Below are positions 1-8,986 of a stretch of DNA of 64,000 bases, in pieces (the stretch's first letter is position 1; each line of letters opens with the position of its first letter). The DNA comes from Symbiodinium sp. CCMP2592 (lineage: Eukaryota > Sar > Dinophyceae > Suessiales > Symbiodiniaceae). The stretch covers positions 423,001 to 487,000 of the forward strand of contig CAJNDT010005735.1 of the NCBI GenBank assembly GCA_905221615.1. The letters are read 5' to 3'. Made by a program: the position numbers and the translations under genes. Under the pieces are notes generated by a model, which did no database searches, was not told the origin of the DNA, and saw nothing but the letters and a program-made list of their open reading frames with translations.

Positions 1-80
1 TTGCTTCCTCTTTTCAATGTCGAGGCTGCGCAAGATCCCTCCAAGAAGGGATCCCTGTTTGGGGGTCGAGCATTTACGGG

Positions 81-983
81 TTACCCTTGTCTCGGGTATG
101 TCCACCTGAAGGGCTGCTGCTGATCTGAAGTGAGCCATGCACGCAGGCTTGCCGCATAGCCATGAAAGTAGTTTAACCCCTCAGGCAACCAGTCCTCCGT
201 CCACGGATCCAAGAGGTCCTCCAGAAACTTTCCGGATGCTATGTCTGCCAGCAACTTCCCGTCCGCACGCGCATGCCCAGCCCGCACCATTCGCTCGATG
301 ACAGCACAGCACATCCTGTCAGCATCCCGGCCGAACTCTTTGTCTGGATAGCCATCATGGGGAGTCATTTCCGTGAGGACATGGTGGAACAAGGTGATGT
401 CTGGATTGCCTGGGAAAGGCCTGTTTAAATCGACTCCGCGAGACAAAGCAATGTTCAGTAGTTCCAGTCGACCCAGACACAGGTCACCCTTTGCCACCAA
501 GTCGATCACAGTGGCAACTGGGAAACCCTGGGCGATCTCACGGCAGCTGCAACCTGCTGGCACCCGATCCTTGTCGCCATTCAGCACACTTTGGGGACAA
601 GAGTGGCAGCAAAGCTCGATCCACTCCAAGCCCTGTAGCAGCATGCTTTGGCGTGCACATGCCAGGCTCTTCGTAAGATCAACGATGACATCCCACACCG
701 AGTCGGGGCTTTCTTGCCCATGCCACCCATTATCTTCGTCCGACAGAAGCAACTGGCTCAGCTGGGGCAGCGCCGTCAGCGCAAAAGGCAGCCGTCCAGC
801 GATCTCAGGTTCCGGATGATGAACTTCATCACATGGGTTGCCCCTGACAACAAGTGCACGAACTGTCCTGACCGAAGGGAAAAGACCGAGCAGCTTCACG
901 TTGCAGTGCGAGGGCGCCGTGATTTTCACCTGCAGATGCTGGCGCTGCTGCAGCTGCAAGTCGAGATGAGCAGCTCGCAGAGC
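81..983 (-). CDS. Hypothetical protein, long 3' exon (weak ankyrin-like segment)
   Basis: An open minus-strand frame of about 300 codons runs to a stop at 81 and has dinoflagellate-like G/C-rich third positions. I do not recognise the family. The middle part (around LLNIALSRGVDLNRP, followed by LFHHVL) resembles a degenerate ankyrin repeat; the rest has no motif I can name. No good ATG opens the frame. It begins just after an in-frame TGA (986-984), beyond which the same frame continues to an ATG at 1028-1026, so this is either the 3' exon of a longer gene or a gene with a premature stop. Telomere-like repeats directly upstream probably form introns. Confidence is moderate that it is coding and low for any function. 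Confidence 0.45.
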   Translation of the reverse strand, partial: ALRAAHLDLQLQQRQHLQVKITAPSHCNVKLLGLFPSVRTVRALVVRGNPCDEVHHPEPEIAGRLPFALTALPQLSQLLLSDEDNGWHGQESPDSVWDVIVDLTKSLACARQSMLLQGLEWIELCCHSCPQSVLNGDKDRVPAGCSCREIAQGFPVATVIDLVAKGDLCLGRLELLNIALSRGVDLNRPFPGNPDITLFHHVLTEMTPHDGYPDKEFGRDADRMCCAVIERMVRAGHARADGKLLADIASGKFLEDLLDPWTEDWLPEGLNYFHGYAASLRAWLTSDQQQPFRWTYPRQG

Positions 984-1289
984 TCAAGATACGCCATAAC
1001 CATCGTCCAACTCCAAGAACTGACGCATCTTGGGATTAGGGGCCTGTTAAGGGGTTGTAGAAAGGTTCTAACCCTAAACCCTAAACACCAACACTTTGTT
1101 CGACTCTCGGATTCCTCTCAGGGTTGAGGGTTTAAGGGTTAGGTACTGAAGTCCTTTTGAGAAAAATTTAGGGCTTGGGCTCGGGGTTTGGGTACGTTTT
1201 TGTGGCTGCGGCTTTCCATTTAGACTTCATTGTTGGGGCAGCACTCCTTGCACCCTAAACCGCGAACCCTAAACCCTGAACCCTAAGCC

Positions 1290-1482
1290 TTAAACTGCTG
1301 TCATAAGTCGGGTCTTGAGCCACGCAAGCATCACACGAGAGCCGTGCAAGCCCAGACACCTTTCGATCTCCACCGAAATGAACGGTTTAGGGTTTAGGGG
1401 TGTAAACGCCAGCCAACGACCCTAAACTCAGAAGCCATCGACGACAGGCTTGAAGACCTCGCCGAAACCATACTCCCAGACA
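1290..1482 (-). CDS. Probable small upstream exons of the 81-983 gene
   Basis: Two short coding-like islands on the minus strand lie between telomere-like tracts. One starts after a TTCTAG acceptor at about 1482 and reads VWEYGFGEVFKPVVDGF. The other, about 1390-1300, is open in two frames (one reads YRKVSGLARLSCDACVAQ). They are co-oriented with the long exon downstream and separated from it by heptamer-rich sequence, so I infer they belong to the same gene. Splice sites are not secure. Confidence 0.3.
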
Positions 1483-1962
1483 CTAGAACCCTTCACCCTA
1501 AACCCTGAACCCAACCCTAAACTCCGCCTAAAACCCAAACTGATCGAAACCCACAAACTCTAAAACCTTAATGCACGACCGAAAGTCCAAAAAGCCCCAA
1601 AAAACCCACAACCCCGGCAACCCTAGAAGAATACGAGCCCCCCTGGGTTTCTTTGAGGCGCAACCCTAAACCCCTAACCCCTGTAAACCCTATATGAACT
1701 ACGAAACCCTATAAACCCTAGAAGCCCTAGAAACCCCTAAAAACCACTATAAGCCCCATAAGCCCGCCTGTAGCAGGGCCACAGCCAGCTTCCATGCACC
1801 AGCCTTCGAGCAGGCCTGGACTCTGGTTCTTAGCAGGGAATAGGGTTTAGGGTTTAGGGTTTAGGTTAGATTATGGAGAACATTACCCTAAGGCCCCGAA
1901 GTAGTTCCCACTAGGTTCCTTAAAGGGCTCCGTAAAGGGATCTATAGGGTTTAGGGTTTAGG

Positions 1963-2058
1963 GTCTACTCGGAAGGATCAGGGGACTTAGTAAGTTAGGG
2001 TATAAGTATAAGTTAATTGGGGTTATAATAGGTTATAAGTAATGATAAGTGCAGTTAC
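1963..2058. mobile_element. Truncated inverted-repeat element, family IE-D
   Basis: Starts CTACTCGGAAGGATCAGGG and continues GACTTAGTAAGTTAGG, the same left terminus as the complete IE-D elements at 9.6, 38.7, 39.8 and 40.2 kb. The opposite terminus is missing; a GAGA-rich stretch follows. Confidence 0.6.
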
Positions 2059-2191
2059 CTGCGAGAGAGAGAGTGAAAGAGGCAGGGAGTCAGGGAGGTA
2101 GGTAGGGAGGAAGGCAGTATGTCCGGCAAAGCAGTCTGCAAGTGCGTCCCCCGCAACTTTCAAGACTGCAACTGTAATAATAACGACACTT

Positions 2192-2660
2192 CTAAGAATA
2201 ATAGTAGTAATCTAACAATGATTTTGCTTTAGGCCAACATGGCTCACCGCGTCTGACACGAGAACTATGGTCCTCCGCAATTCTGGCCACTTCTATTGCA
2301 GCAGCAATTGCTGCTATCGCTGCTCGTACTAGATTTACTGCTGCGTTCACGACTGCCTGTACTATTGCCAGTACTCCAATGCGGATACAAGCCGCAAAAC
2401 TAAGAATGCCGCAGCTTATGTCCTGCTTAATATTACGTATCACCGTCTCTCCTTCAAATCATGCTTCTGCGTATGCAGTGTGTGAACACTGGAGCATTGC
2501 TGCTTCTTTTCTCCTTCTACCAACTGCGCGTTGCGACTGGTGATCTTGCTAATCTTCTCGTGATTGCCGCCTCGCTTTGAGATACCCTGAATCTTAAAAT
2601 TGTTCAACGTCTGGTGAAGATAAGCATGAGCATTTCGAGCTTTGCCGCTTCGGCTTGGTC
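2192..2660 (-). CDS. Probable exons of a hypothetical protein
   Basis: Two adjacent minus-strand open segments. The first, about 2660-2452, is a Met-less frame of ~68 codons ending in TGA; it is charged and coil-like (QTLNNFKIQGISKRGG, EKISKITSRNAQLVEGEKKQ). The second, 2443-2192, contains a strongly amphipathic Ala/Ile/Val stretch (LAIVQAVVNAAVNLVRAAI) followed by basic residues. No family is recognised. They may be successive exons of the co-oriented gene at 3.3-4.0 kb. Trinucleotide-rich composition lowers confidence. Confidence 0.33.
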
Positions 2661-2739
2661 GTTTTAGGGTTCAGGGTTAAGGAAAACTTGCCCTGAAGCT
2701 GTTGCCAGTATTGATGCCGAAGAGACACTCGACACTGAC

Positions 2740-3023
2740 AGTCAGTGCAGCATTGCAGGTCTTGGTGTTGTTGTGGTCTCAGTCATATCATTGCTGCTAT
2801 TGCGCCTAATTACTATTACCAAAGAAATCCCTGTCAGCGGCCGTATTTCCATGACTGTGGTCAGCATTACCACCACCGCTGCTGATGCAAGCTTCATCCC
2901 ACTACTGAGTTTACCGCCGACGCTACCGTCATCAAGATCACCAGCGCCATTAGCATCACCACCATCGCCACCAGCATCATCACCGCCGGAATCATCGCCG
3001 TTGTCAAAATCGTCACCAAAGTT
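2740..3023 (-). CDS. Probable exon: Asp/Gly-rich linker and hydrophobic segment
   Basis: After a CGCGCAG acceptor on the minus strand, an open frame encodes an Asp/Gly-rich linker (about 40 residues, repeated GDD/GGD), then a hydrophobic stretch (ASAAVVVMLTTVM), ending at a TGA near 2740. The layout suggests a surface or secreted protein tail, but a GAT/GGT microsatellite could give the same appearance. It lies downstream of, and co-oriented with, the 3.3-4.0 kb exons and may be the 3' end of that gene. Confidence 0.35.
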
Positions 3024-3224
3024 TTGCCTGCGCGAGTATCAGTACCCGCCGTCGTCACACCGAGACTCCTCTTCCAAACGAGACAGGAATCATTGTGGCA
3101 CCACTAGTTCTCAGATAGCCTTGCTGTCATCATGCGTGTCAACGACAATACTCCAAACCCTACACCCCCACAAAATGACCCCGCAAGGCCCCAGCCCTAC
3201 ACCCTCTATACCCTAAAGGGAACT

Positions 3225-3309
3225 CCAGAAAGTTGGAATATGGTTTCAGGGTAGGATACCTTATAATTTACCATAAAGGGCTTAGGATAATCATATTCCA
3301 ACTTTCTGG
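3225..3309. mobile_element. Inverted-repeat element, family IE-F
   Basis: Perfect 18 bp termini CCAGAAAGTTGGAATATG and its reverse complement flank ~50 bp containing GGATACCTTATAATTTACC. It begins 28 bp past the predicted donor of the exon 3428-3337, so it sits inside an intron. Confidence 0.8.
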
Positions 3310-3336
3310 CTTTTGCTTTAAACGAAATGAAGGGAC

Positions 3337-3968
3337 TGCCAGCACAACGCCATAGTGAAAGACGTTGGTCTCGGCAGCCGCTGAGCGCAATGTCTTGCGA
3401 GCCAGGTTCATTCGGCTGAGTATGAGGGCTTTTGAAATTGGTTTCACGCGTAAGGGGTTAGGGGTTTAGGTGGGCTGAATCCCTAAACCCTAAACCCTAA
3501 ATCCCTAAACCCTAAACTCTAAAACCCTAAACCCTGAACCTTTCAACCTGTGGCATGGATGGGTTTCTGGCTTCGGTTGCTTCTCAAGAATCGAATGGCT
3601 GGGCTTCTGAAGTTGCAGGGGCTCAGGGTGTGTGGAGCTATGAAGGGCCTGATCAATCGAGGGCGGTCCTATTGGGGATGATCCTGCGATTTAGGGTCTA
3701 TGCTTGGGTTCATGCTTTTACTGTTTGCATGTTGGTTTCCCTAAACCATAAAAACCCTTTTCCCAAGGTTCCTACCAGACCGATTCCCCACTTGTCACAC
3801 TGAGCGCGTAATCCGAATCCGGAACCAAGAGACTCCAATATCACTCAATTAAGGAATATTCTTAAATTATAGTAGGATCCCTAATATGATTTAAGGAATA
3901 TTCCGTAATTAAGGGACATTGGAGTCTCTGGGAACACGGACCAAGCCCGATCGGGTGTTGCAGGAGGG
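3337..3968 (-). CDS. Hypothetical multi-exon gene (partial, four phase-consistent exons)
   Basis: Four minus-strand exons join without breaking the frame: 3968-3927, 3832-3776, 3648-3548 and 3428-3337. Predicted introns are GA-AG (3926-3833), GT-AG (3775-3649, donor TCTG|GTAGG, acceptor GATCAG|GCC) and GT-AG (3547-3429, donor CACAG|GTTGA). The joined product (~97 residues) contains WSVFP, LLVPDSDYALSVTSGESVW, then a basic stretch (NFRSPAIRFLRSNRS) and NLARKTLRSAAAETNVFHYG. I do not recognise the family. The first intron is coextensive with an inverted-repeat element, and the intron after 3337 holds another. Both ends are open, and further exons probably lie at 2.7-3.0 kb. Splice sites are inferred from frame and consensus only. 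Confidence 0.5.
3828..3929. mobile_element. Inverted-repeat element, family IE-G, forming an intron
   Basis: Termini AGAGACTCCAATATC and AGAGACTCCAATGTC (inverted) enclose an A/T-rich core with internal inverted GGAATATT motifs. On the minus strand the predicted intron 3926-3833 starts at the GA inside one terminus and ends at the AG inside the other, so the element is the intron. A related terminus (ATATTGGAGTCTC) occurs at 19,560 and 32,585. Confidence 0.8.
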
Positions 3969-4276
3969 CTTAGTAGATTTAGGGTTTCGGGCATAGGGGT
4001 TTAGGGGTTTAGGGTTTAGGGTTGAGGGTTTAGGGTTTAGGGTTTCGGGTATAGGGTTGTACCTCACTCCCTACACTCCGACACCATGAAACCCCCAAAC
4101 CCGAGCACCCTATGCAACCGAAGCCTAAACCCGCGGTCTCACCCGCAAAACCCTAAACCTTGAACCCCAACCCCGAAACCCTAAACCCCAATCCCCAAAC
4201 CCGAAACCCCGATCCCTCATCTCCCCTAAACCCTGAAACCCTAAAAACCTGAAACCCTCCCAAAACCCGAAACCGT

Positions 4277-4597
4277 GAAGCCGTGAAGCCCACGGTTGCC
4301 TGCAGCACGAGCTGCGCAACTTCCAAACGGCCTGCACTTGCGCACAGAAAGGTTCCAGAGGATCGAAGAGTTACGATCAAAGAGAAGGTTCGTTGTCTTT
4401 CTTCGTAAAAAAACAAGGTTTACGGTTAACTGTAAACCCTAGACCCCAAAACCGAAATCATGAACCCCAAACCCTAAACCCCAAACCGGTTTACGATTTC
4501 GGGCGGCTTCGGGGGATGGAAGTGTGGGGTTTGGGGGCTGGGGTTCTAGGCTTTAGGTCCACACTGGGGTCCATGGGACCCACCAAGTCGGCTGCGG
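4277..4597 (-). CDS. Probable short exons, one ankyrin-like
   Basis: Minus-strand coding islands between telomere-like tracts. At about 4345-4277 the frame reads LCASAGRLEVAQLVLQ, close to the second half of an ankyrin repeat, and could end at a CAG|GC donor. At about 4597-4494 a second frame (ADLVGPMDPSVDLKP and Pro-rich continuation) is open. Ankyrin assignment rests on one repeat only. Confidence 0.3.
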
Positions 4598-4881
4598 TTG
4601 GGGTAGAAGGAGTAGGGTTTAGAGTTTAGGGTTTAAGGTTTAAGGTTTAAGGTTTAGGGTTTAAGGTTTACCTGTAGCCGAAACGACCTACCTTTTTAAG
4701 GAACTATATATAGAAACCATGATAAGGAACAGGTCGGCTTAGGGTTTAAGGGTTAACCTAAACCCTAAACCCTCACTTCAACCGTAAACTCTAAACCCTA
4801 AGTTTCCCAACTGCTGAGCTACTTGAGACATGTCTAATGATGCTTTTTGCTGCCATCATCAGCTACGTACTTTCCAAGGGT

Positions 4882-4993
4882 AAAAGGAGGGCCCTTAATA
4901 TGGACCCCTAGGTATATACCCTTAATACAGCTGTTTATACCCATTATATAGCCCATTATAGGGTAGGGGTCCTCATTAAGGGTCCCTCCTTTT
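4882..4993. mobile_element. Inverted-repeat element, family IE-H
   Basis: Near-perfect ~28 bp termini (AAAAGGAGGGCCCTTAATAT against AAAAGGAGGGACCCTTAATG) around a short A/T-rich core with TATA-like steps. Coding-like minus-strand sequence lies on both sides (PALPKPVLATPSPNPSRTAA upstream, GKYVADDGSKKHH downstream), consistent with an intronic position. Confidence 0.8.
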
Positions 4994-5103
4994 CCCCTTT
5001 GATACTTATCTTGGCCGCAGTTCTTGACGGATTCGGGCTTGGCGTTGCCAGTACCGGCTTTGGCAGTGCAGGGTCCTGGGTTTTAGAAGTACAGTGTTTA
5101 GGT

Positions 5104-5295
5104 TTAAGGTTTCGACTCATGGAGTTTAAGGCGTATCAGGGGATCGAATTGAAGACTTTTGGATTGGGGGTATGGGTTCGTTCCTTGCAGCCAGTCTTGC
5201 GTCTGTGCTGCCACTATTGGTTCTAGTGAACAGTCAACCGCGCCGTGGTCTTTCCGGATCAGGAGCAGACATTTTTCTTTGAGCTGCGATTTCAT
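5104..5295 (-). CDS. Possible exon of a hypothetical protein
   Basis: A minus-strand frame of 63 codons (starting MKSQLKEKCLLLIRKDHG) with reasonable codon bias, co-oriented with coding-like sequence at 4.8-5.1 kb. No family recognised, and other frames are open too. Confidence 0.25.
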   Translation of the reverse strand: MKSQLKEKCLLLIRKDHGAVDCSLEPIVAAQTQDWLQGTNPYPQSKSLQFDPLIRLKLHESKP

Positions 5296-5609
5296 TTTGG
5301 AAACCCTATAAACTCAGTCTGGTTTCATGGCAGGGTTGAGGGTTCATGTATCTCAATACCCAACGGCGGGACCAAGCAGGACCAGAAACCCCATATCACA
5401 GCCGGTAACCCTACAAGTACACAACAATTCAAAACTGGACATCATCATGAAACCCAGCCAGTGCTCGACCCAGTAAGTAGAACCTAGAAGTTAAACGCAA
5501 AGCCACCTATACCCTAAACCCTAAACCCTAAACCACTAAACCCTAAACCCTGAACCACTAAACCCTAAACCTCTCTTTCATATGTATATTTAAAGGTTAA
5601 TGGCCTTAG

Positions 5610-6140
5610 TGGTTTGGGTCCCTCGGGGGCCTGGGCGACCACCCCGCAGGGACCCAAACCACTAATTTGGCAGTGCTTTCCGGCCTGAACACTGCCAAAT
5701 TAGTGGTTTGGGTCCCTCGGACCACCCCGCAGGGACACAAACCACTAATTTGGCAGTGTGTCCGGCCTGAACACTGCCAAATTAGTGGTTTGGGTCCCTC
5801 GGACCACCCCGCAGGGACACAAACCACTAATTTGGCAGTGCTTTCCGGCCTGAACACTGCCAAATTAGTGGTTTGGGTCCCTCGGACCACCCCGCAGGGA
5901 CCCAAACCACTAATTTGGCAGTGTGTCCGGCCTGAACACTGCCAAATTAGTGGTTTGGGTCCCTCGGACCACCCCGCAGGGACCCAAACCACTAATTTGG
6001 CAGTGTGTCTGGCCTGAACACTGCCAAATTAGTGGTTTGGGTCCCTCGGACCACCCCGCAGGGACCCAAACCACTAATTTGGCAGTGTGTCCGGCCTGAA
6101 CACTGCCAAATTAGTGGTTTGGGTCCCTCGGGGGCTTGTT
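5610..6140. repeat. Tandem array of ~82 bp palindromic units
   Basis: Six junctions at 5705, 5787, 5870, 5952, 6034 and 6116 give a period of 82-83 bp. Each unit contains arms CCAAATTAGTGGTTTGGGT...CCT and the exact inverse around a 13 bp loop (CGGACCACCCCGC). The spacer between units is itself flanked by CACTG/CAGTG, so each arm is ~28 bp. The array starts and ends at CTCGGGGGC. Units differ at only a few positions, so amplification is recent or homogenised. Open frames across it are by-products of the repeat. Confidence 0.9.
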
Positions 6141-6391
6141 GTTGGGATGTGGCTTGCGCAACGAGAAAAAGAGTATAGTAATGGCGACTAGGGTTTTGAG
6201 GCATAGTTGGTCGGCCTTTAAGGTTTAGGAAGAAATTGTATATTGTTCTAATGTTTTGGGATTCTTTGGGCGGGTGGGTTTTTTGCTACTACACTGCTGG
6301 CCTAGTGATTTCTTAGCCCAGCTAATCGTAAACCCTAAACCACTAAACCCTAAAGCCCTAAAGCCCTAAACCCACAACCCTAAACCCTAAA

Positions 6392-6663
6392 GCCCTAAAG
6401 CCCAAACTGCCAAGAGCGCCGCTGACCATTTGCATGGGCGCTCGAGGCTCCGACCGAGGCCCCCGGCCGAGCGTCTCGACAAGACGGTGAGGGAGAGTAA
6501 AGCTTCCCGGTATACAGGGACGGAAATGACTCGGCTACGCTCACACAACACAGACGTTAGTCTGTCAAAAACAGGACCTCCAAATCGGCTTGGACAAAAA
6601 CTGCGATTTTGGGCCCTTCCTGCCCTGCCCTGCCCTGCCCTGCCCCTGAACGCGAGCACTTAA
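6392..6663 (+). CDS. Possible coding segment running into a CCCTG tract
   Basis: A plus-strand frame is open from about 6392 to a stop at 6663 and reads as a basic protein (TAKSAADHLHGRSRLRPRPP, SKTGPPNRLGQKLRFW). It ends inside the first short CCCTG microsatellite. No family recognised. The reverse frame is also open. Confidence 0.25.
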
Positions 6664-6823
6664 TAATTTGGCACTGAGGACGCACGCCAAAATCTTCCTA
6701 TAATCTTTATATGCCCTATACATTCCAAAATCCCAAAACCCTGAAGCCCCAAGCAACAAAGTCTGGCTGCAGTCTCCAGGGATGCCTCCGTCCTCAGTTC
6801 TGTGCACTTCGTGAACTATGCCG

Positions 6824-7066
6824 GTGCCCTGCCCTGCCCTGCCCTGCCCTGCCCTGCCCTGCCCTGCCCTGCCCTGCCCTGCCCTGCCCTGCGCTCCCTG
6901 CCCTGCCCTGCCCTGCCCTGCCCTGCCCTGCCCTGCCCTGCCCTGCCCTGCCCTGCCCTGCCCTGCCCTGCCCTGCCCTGCCCTGCCCTGCCCCCTGCCC
7001 TGCCCTGCCCTCCCTGCCCTGCCCTGCCCTGCCCTGCCCTGCCCTGCCCTGCCCTGCCCTCTGCCC
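6824..7066. repeat. (CCCTG)n pentanucleotide microsatellite
   Basis: About 240 bp of nearly pure TGCCC/CCCTG pentamers with four or five small interruptions; a shorter run lies at 6617-6645. The long Ala-Leu-Pro-Cys and Gly-Arg-Ala-Gln frames on both strands are repeat artefacts. Confidence 0.97.
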
Positions 7067-7584
7067 TTGCCCCTTGTTCACACTTCGAGCAGCCATTACA
7101 GGCCGCGAGAACCAAGTTGTTTGTTGGAAACCCTTGCTTTTCGTCCGCGAGGACCCACAACCCGACAGCAATCCATTTCAGCTGCGATTTCTGGAGTAAT
7201 AATATTGTTGTTTACATGTCGAGCTGCGAAAGCAAGCAGAGAGCAAGAAAGCCCCCCCTTGAGGGGGGTTTGGGGGGTGAACCCTAAACCCTAATTGAGA
7301 ATAGTTGGGGTGGTTGGGGCGGGACTACATGCTGACGCAAGCGCGCGATTAGTGGGTACGCCCCTGATTCCTAAAGCAAAAGGCGCACCCACCGCGCGCA
7401 TACTGTTACACACCCTAAGCCCTAAACCCGGAGCCGTAGGCCCCCCTAGCCCTCCCAACACAGAGTCACCGCCTCGTCGGCCAAGGTTCTGAAGAAGGCT
7501 GGTGGCGAGTTTCGGCTCTTCCTCGAGTCAGCTTCTATGCTTTTTGCCACTTTTTGACCAAGCTATTTAGGGTTTAGGGTTTAG

Positions 7585-7690
7585 TGTGTGTCTGTCTGTC
7601 TGCCAGCCTGCCTGCCTGTCTCTGTCTGTCTATGTAGCGATCTGCCTACCTGTCTATCCGCCTACCTATCCATCGATGCAGGCATGTACG
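7585..7690. repeat. (TCTG)n/(CCTG)n imperfect tetranucleotide repeat
   Basis: TGTCTGTCTGTCTGCC and related tetramers, degrading into CTACC/TATC. Similar tracts lie at 15,270-15,330 and 25,950-26,000. Confidence 0.85.
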
Positions 7691-8329
7691 TGTGTAAGAA
7701 AGTAAGTTCACAGTTACTACGTAAGAAGGTGAGTAGGTACGGAAGTCAGTAAGTATCTAAGCACGGATGGATGCATATACGAACATGTATGCAAGCACAT
7801 CGCTTCGATTGTCTTTTTCGACAGGGTGGTGGTGGTCTGGTCTTGTCTCTTTAGGTGATCTTTCGTGGAGAGGGTGGCAGGGGTGCTGGAGTGGGGCTAT
7901 GCTTTCTTTCATGGTGTTTCGGGGTTTGGGGAACCTGACTTTGGTGGTGGTGGCGGTGATGATGATGACGACGATGATGCTGGTGATACTTGACGATGAC
8001 GACACAGAGCACATTAACGGTAACCAGGGCGTCGATGATGAAGAAGCGGAAACCCTAAACCCTAAACCCAAAAACATGAACCCCTAACCCTAAACCCTAA
8101 ACCCGAAGAGCCCGGCGAATTGAAGGGTTAAGTTTTCGTTTCATTTTTGAGGTCCAAAGTCTACGGCCTTCGGGTTTGCGGCCGTTTAGGGTTTCGAGAT
8201 GTGAACTGAATTGAAGGCCTTTGAGTTTAGGGTTTAGAGTCTAGGGTTTTACGGTTTAGCGCTTAGGGCTTTTATGGTCTAGGGTTTAGCGTTTTGGGGT
8301 TTAGGGTTTAAATCTTGGGGCTTCGATTC

Positions 8330-8866
8330 TTAGCGCTTTAGGCAGGTCTCCACGAAGTCAGTGAGCTCGTCTTGCAAGGCTCGTCGCACGTCTGCCAGTG
8401 ACACGACCGCAGGAAGCTTTGCCACAGCATCAAATGCCCCTGGCATGCACTTAGAAACCCAAAGCCCCACACCCTAAACCCTAAAGTGCACCCTACACCC
8501 AGACCCTATAGCCCTAAACCCTAAACCCTAAACCCCAAACCCTAAATCGTATACACCCTGCCATGACCCCTAAACGGAGACTTCTTTCAAGGGAGCAGGA
8601 CATGAGACCGACGATCAAGCTCAAATGCTCACATGACAGTGTATGACAGTCACAGTCTATGAAAGATTTAGTATATATTCTCGCTTGCGAGAATATGTTA
8701 AATGATAGTATATGACAGCATATGACAGTATATGATAGTGTGAGGGCTAGCGTCCAACTAAAGAAGTATCTTCGCAGTGGTCCTTCCTTTGCAAAAAACT
8801 GAAGACAGTCTCCCCCGCGCATGCGGTCATCCTGAGCCGAAACTTCGGGCGGCAGCCTTCCGCACT
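8330..8866 (-). CDS. Hypothetical gene, two probable exons around an intronic repeat
   Basis: Minus strand. The upstream island (about 8866-8755) reads GRLPPEVSAQDDRMRGGDCL followed by FFAKEGPLRRYFF. The downstream island (8446-8330) has a frame starting MPGAFDAVAKLPAVVSLADV and ending DFVETCLKR then TAA. Between them lie a hairpin-containing repeat (8637-8746) and telomere-like tracts. I infer one gene; the connecting splice sites were not resolved and the 5' end is missing. No family recognised. Confidence 0.4.
8637..8746. repeat. TATGACAG repeat with a perfect 22 bp hairpin
   Basis: TATGACAGT-type octamers on both sides of a palindrome: ATATTCTCGC (8675-8684), TT, GCGAGAATAT (8687-8696). 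Likely another small intronic foldback element. Confidence 0.6.
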
Positions 8867-8986
8867 TATTTCAAAGCCAACCCCGAGCTCCAAACCTCAA
8901 CCCTAAAATCTAAACCCGCGGCCCGAAACCCCAAACCCGCGACCCTGAACCCTCAACCGCAATGATAAACTGGAACCCTCAAAGCG

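Larger units (their letters stand above)
1050..8560. repeat. Interspersed telomere-like heptamers (TTTAGGG/CCCTAAA)
   Basis: Short runs of two to six perfect or near-perfect TTTAGGG units in both orientations recur throughout, for example 1075-1145, 1495-1515, 1845-1865, 3480-3540, 3980-4050, 5510-5570, 8040-8105 and 8515-8550. They continue across the window to about 58 kb. Orientation switches often, and the runs sit mainly between coding islands, so this is interstitial repeat rather than a chromosome end. The motif matches the Arabidopsis-type telomere repeat used by dinoflagellates. Confidence 0.9.

Noticed and set aside
1050-1900. A true chromosome end
   Set aside because: Heptamer runs are short, mixed in orientation and scattered among coding islands across nearly 60 kb.
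5606-6204. Repeat proteins encoded by the palindrome array
   Set aside because: Frames on both strands simply translate the 82 bp unit and shift at the 83 bp unit; no start or codon bias.
6794-7294. Five long overlapping frames on both strands at the CCCTG tract
   Set aside because: A pentamer repeat without stops gives open frames in every phase; the products are pure Ala-Leu-Pro-Cys or Gly-Arg-Ala-Gln repeats.
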